Of a stretch of DNA of 9,501 bases, positions 6,529 to 9,501 are shown one piece after another. Each line of letters starts with the position of its first letter. The first letter of the stretch is position 1. A program made the translations under genes and the position numbers. The notes under the pieces were generated by a model that searched no databases, was not told the origin of the DNA, and worked only from the letters and a program-made list of their open reading frames with translations. Source of the DNA: Fischerella sp. (GTDB lineage: Bacteria; Cyanobacteriota; Cyanobacteriia; Cyanobacteriales; Nostocaceae); NCBI GenBank assembly GCA_026419705.1, contig JANZYY010000174.1, positions 1-9,501 of the forward strand, given 5' to 3'.

Positions 6529-6536
6529 AACCCACT

Positions 6537-9501
6537 TTGAAAGGAACAGGTCCCCGTATCAAGTCGTATGCTGTAGCAGTTTTGACTGTAACTAGCGCTT
6601 TACTGCTAACACTATTGCTACAACCTTATTTAGAACTAACTATTTTTTCAATGTTTTTTGCAGCTGTGACAGTTAGTGCTTGGTATGGAGGCATGATACC
6701 TGGGTTTTTGGCCACTGCTTTGTCTTGTTCGGCTATAGGCTATTTTTTTCTAGAGCCAACGTACTCACCCTTAGTATATGGTACGCAAAACATTTTCCAG
6801 TTAAGCGTATTTGTATTAGTAACAACACTGATTAGTTCGCTGAACTCGGAGTTACGTAGTGCTAAGCAGAAGTTGGAGATGAGCGTGCAGCAACTGCAAG
6901 CGAACCAAATCAGATTTAGACGGTTTGTAGATACCAACATCGTCGGGGTAATTATAGCGGATTTCAACGGCACAATCGTTGAAGCTAACGATGCCTTTTT
7001 AAAGATGGTGGGTTATACGCGGGAAGATTTGCTGTGTGGACGGATACGATGGTCCGACATCACACCCCCAGAATATCAGCTCTTAAGCGATCGCTTAATT
7101 GCAGAACTGAGAACAAAAGGGGTATGTACGCCAATTGAAAAAGAGTACATCAATAAAGATGGTAGCCGCGTTCCCGTTCTCATCGGTGGTGGTTTGTTGC
7201 CAGAATCGCAATTTCATCAACAAGAGATGATTGTATTTACTTTAGACATAAGCGATCGCCAACAGGCAGAAGTTGCTCTCAGAAAAAGCGAAGAACGTTA
7301 CCGTGCTTTTGTGGAACAGAGTTCTGAAGGTATCTGGTGTTTTGAACTAGACGTGCCAATTTCGCTAAACTCTCCGGAAGATGAGCAAATTCGGCTTTTT
7401 TACCAGTATGGCTACCTGAAAGATTGTAATGATTTCATGGCCAAGATGTATGGCTTTGCTCGTGCCGAAGAAATCATCGGAGCAAGGTTAGAAGACTTTC
7501 TTCCTGCAACAGACCAACATAACATTGAATATTTGCGTAATTTTATCCGTTCCGGCTATCGCCTGATCGATGCTGAATCCCACGAGGTAGATAGGTATGG
7601 TAATTCTAAATACTTCTTGAATAATCTTGTAGGAGTTGTAGAAAATGGTGTACTAGTGAGAGCTTGGGGAACTCAACGAGACATTACAGAACGCAAACGA
7701 GCAGAAGAAGCGCTACGCCGACGAGAAGATCAACTGCGTCTGATTACCAATGCTGTACCAGTTTTTATTTCCTATGTCGATGCTCAACAACGCTACCGCT
7801 TTAACAATAAAAAATACGAAGAATGGTATGGACTCTCAGCTTTAGAAATTTATGGAAAGCATATTAAAGAAGTTGTGGGTGAGTCTGTTTATAAGTCAAT
7901 TCGTCCGCATGTAGAAACTGTATTATCAGGAGAACAAGTATCCTACGAAACTGAAATACCCCATAAAGATGGTAGTAAGCATTGCGTGAATGTCTCTTAT
8001 GTTCCCCATTTCAATCAAAAGGGAAAAGTAGAAGGATTTGTTGCTCTTATCAACGATATCACCGAGCGCAAGCAAGCAGAAGCAGCCCTGAAAGAAAGTG
8101 AAGAAAGATTTCGCAAATTAGCAGAAAAAGTGCGCGTAATTCCCTGGGAAGCAGACGCCTCCACTGGCAATTTTACTTATGTAGGACCGCAAAGCGTGGA
8201 GATTCTTGGTTATCCAGTCTCAGACTGGTATACCACTAATTTCTGGACGCAACACATCCATCCAGAAGATCGGGAGTGGGTGATTGAGTTTTGCCTCAAC
8301 TGTTCGCGTTCTTTGGAAAATTATGAGCTTGAATACAGAATGTTAACAGCGGATGGCAAAGTTGTATGGCTGTATGACATTGTGAATGTCGTGCGGGACA
8401 AAGATGAACCGCAGCTGTTGCGTGGCTTCATGATAGATATTACCGAACGCAAACAAGCAGAGCAAGAACGAGAACAACTACTGCTGCGAGAACAAACAGC
8501 ACGAAAAGAAGCAGAAACCGCCAACCGGATGAAAGATGAGTTTTTAGCCACCCTCTCCCACGAACTCCGCACTCCCCTCAACGCCATGCTTGGTTGGACA
8601 CAATTACTGAAGAGTCGTAAACTTGATGAAGCGATCGCAGCCAAGGCATTAGAAACAATCGATCGCAACACCAAGTCCCTGACAATGTTAATTGAAGATG
8701 TTTTAGATGTATCGCGAATTATTAGAGGAACACTGCGCCTCAATTTGCATTCAGTAGAACTGGAATCAGTAGTGGAAGCGGCGCTGGAGACTGTGCGTCC
8801 AGCAGCTGCGGCTAAGGAAATTCACATCGAGTGCAAATTCGATCCCGCAACAGGAGTAGTTATCGCCGATGCTAACCGCTTGCAACAGGTAATTTGGAAT
8901 TTGCTTGCCAATGCTGTCAAGTTCACGCCCCAAAAGGGAAGAGTAGATGTGCAAGTAGAACGCATACATGACAACGTGCAAATTCGGGTGAGCGACACAG
9001 GAGAAGGAATTTCTCCTCAATTTTTGCCCTATGTGTTTGACCGCTTCCGCCAAGCCGATAGTTCCAACACACGATCGCACGGTGGATTGGGATTAGGGTT
9101 GGCGATCGTGCGCCACTTAGTAGAATTGCACGGAGGTACAGTTTCTGCCGAGAGTTTAGGAATTGGGCAGGGAGCCACGTTTATTGTTAACTTACCGATG
9201 AAAGCACTTGATGTAAATGCCCTCGGAGAATCAGAACAGCTTTCACTTACTGGTGAAGAAAAAACAGATCAAAATAATATACCATCTCTCAAAGGCTTGC
9301 GAGTACTAGTCGTCGATGACGAAGCAGACACCCGCGATCTAATTGTGACAACCCTTTCCGAATATGGAGCAGAAGTTATGGCCGTTGCCTCTGCTCATGA
9401 GACACTAGACACTCTACCACACTTTCAGCCGCACGTGCTGATCGGTGATATTGGTATGCCCCAAGAAGACGGCTACACACTCATTCGCAAAGTGCGATCG
9501 C
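6537..9501 (+). CDS. Membrane hybrid sensor histidine kinase with four PAS domains, 3'-truncated
   Basis: The frame is open from TTG 6537 to the right edge (988 full codons) with no frameshift. Four predicted membrane helices (about 11-29, 33-50, 53-72, 85-102) resemble the KdpD-type DUF4118 sensor module. Four PAS domains follow at roughly 125-240, 250-385, 396-510 and 520-637, each ending in a DI(T/S)(E/D)R linker helix. The HisKA domain carries the phospho-acceptor His675 in SHELRTPLN. The HATPase has its N-box at NLLANAVKF (Asn788/Asn792), the G1 box DTGEGI (820-825), the F-box FDRF (834-837) and the G2 box GGLGLGLAIV (849-858). A receiver domain starts near 922, with acidic D927/D928 and the predicted phosphorylated Asp971 in GDIGMP; it runs off the window. 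The protein should autophosphorylate at the membrane and pass phosphate to its own receiver. The signal is unknown, though PAS domains often sense redox state, light or small ligands. It is transcribed away from the helicase. Confidence 0.95.
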   Translation, partial: MKGTGPRIKSYAVAVLTVTSALLLTLLLQPYLELTIFSMFFAAVTVSAWYGGMIPGFLATALSCSAIGYFFLEPTYSPLVYGTQNIFQLSVFVLVTTLISSLNSELRSAKQKLEMSVQQLQANQIRFRRFVDTNIVGVIIADFNGTIVEANDAFLKMVGYTREDLLCGRIRWSDITPPEYQLLSDRLIAELRTKGVCTPIEKEYINKDGSRVPVLIGGGLLPESQFHQQEMIVFTLDISDRQQAEVALRKSEERYRAFVEQSSEGIWCFELDVPISLNSPEDEQIRLFYQYGYLKDCNDFMAKMYGFARAEEIIGARLEDFLPATDQHNIEYLRNFIRSGYRLIDAESHEVDRYGNSKYFLNNLVGVVENGVLVRAWGTQRDITERKRAEEALRRREDQLRLITNAVPVFISYVDAQQRYRFNNKKYEEWYGLSALEIYGKHIKEVVGESVYKSIRPHVETVLSGEQVSYETEIPHKDGSKHCVNVSYVPHFNQKGKVEGFVALINDITERKQAEAALKESEERFRKLAEKVRVIPWEADASTGNFTYVGPQSVEILGYPVSDWYTTNFWTQHIHPEDREWVIEFCLNCSRSLENYELEYRMLTADGKVVWLYDIVNVVRDKDEPQLLRGFMIDITERKQAEQEREQLLLREQTARKEAETANRMKDEFLATLSHELRTPLNAMLGWTQLLKSRKLDEAIAAKALETIDRNTKSLTMLIEDVLDVSRIIRGTLRLNLHSVELESVVEAALETVRPAAAAKEIHIECKFDPATGVVIADANRLQQVIWNLLANAVKFTPQKGRVDVQVERIHDNVQIRVSDTGEGISPQFLPYVFDRFRQADSSNTRSHGGLGLGLAIVRHLVELHGGTVSAESLGIGQGATFIVNLPMKALDVNALGESEQLSLTGEEKTDQNNIPSLKGLRVLVVDDEADTRDLIVTTLSEYGAEVMAVASAHETLDTLPHFQPHVLIGDIGMPQEDGYTLIRKVRS

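Larger units (their letters stand above)
6125..6536. other. AT-rich divergent intergenic region before the hybrid kinase
   Basis: No gene is convincing in these 412 nt. They hold AT-rich stretches (6250-6320 and 6380-6450), a small inverted repeat TTAAG-AAAAA-CTTAA (6309-6323), and an 8-bp direct repeat CAAGTAAC at 6360-6367 and 6420-6427, exactly 60 bp apart. The second copy overlaps a dyad, GTAA-N7-TTAC (6423-6437), one base longer than the NtcA consensus GTA-N8-TAC. Two tiny frames exist (6206-6259, 17 codons; 6231-6323, 30 codons), neither with a well-placed ribosome-binding site and a recognisable product. The promoter of the kinase must lie here or upstream, but I cannot fix a -35/-10 pair. 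Confidence 0.5.

Noticed and set aside
6740..6973. 77-codon minus-strand ORF
   Set aside because: It is antisense to membrane helices and the first PAS domain of the kinase; no ribosome-binding site or family match is evident.
8321..9080. Two minus-strand ORFs (140 and 104 codons) opposite the hybrid kinase
   Set aside because: They lie antisense to the strongly conserved HisKA and HATPase motifs and have Ser/Arg/Leu-rich compositions typical of reverse-frame translation, with no recognisable product.

Overview
The window looks like chromosomal DNA from a filamentous, Nostocales-type cyanobacterium. Evidence seen directly: eleven perfect copies of the octamer GCGATCGC (the cyanobacterial HIP1 palindrome) in 9.5 kb where chance predicts well under one, heptameric intergenic tandem repeats of the kind known from heterocystous cyanobacteria, a moderately AT-rich composition, and a large multi-PAS hybrid histidine kinase. 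The species cannot be named from sequence alone.

Layout. (1) Positions 1-743, plus strand: 3' part of an alpha/beta-hydrolase gene, cut by the left edge. (2) Positions 744-802: short convergent gap with hairpins. (3) Positions 803-5915, minus strand: four genes, in transcription order an XPB-like superfamily 2 helicase, miaB (tRNA ms2i6A37 methylthiotransferase), ddl (D-Ala-D-Ala ligase) and an unrecognised two-helix membrane protein. The gaps are 107, 127 and 160 nt, so this is a co-oriented group but not a tight operon. The miaB-ddl gap holds a heptamer-repeat hairpin. A TATAAT box lies just in front of miaB. A possible 23-codon ORF couples by ATGA overlap to the membrane protein. (4) Positions 5916-6536: long divergent intergenic region with a 69-bp near-perfect inverted repeat, AT-rich sequence and a leader hairpin. 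(5) Positions 6537-9501, plus strand: a hybrid sensor histidine kinase (four membrane helices, four PAS domains, HisKA, HATPase, start of a receiver domain). It starts at TTG and is cut by the right edge.

The genes do not form one obvious pathway: tRNA modification, peptidoglycan precursor synthesis, DNA unwinding and signalling are side by side, as is common in cyanobacterial chromosomes. I see no phage, transposase, CRISPR array, tRNA or rRNA, and no convincing new multi-gene system. The most unusual item is a dispersed-repeat half-element sitting in frame inside the helicase gene, where it encodes an Arg/Gln-rich stretch. It is related to the inverted repeat found just upstream of the same gene.
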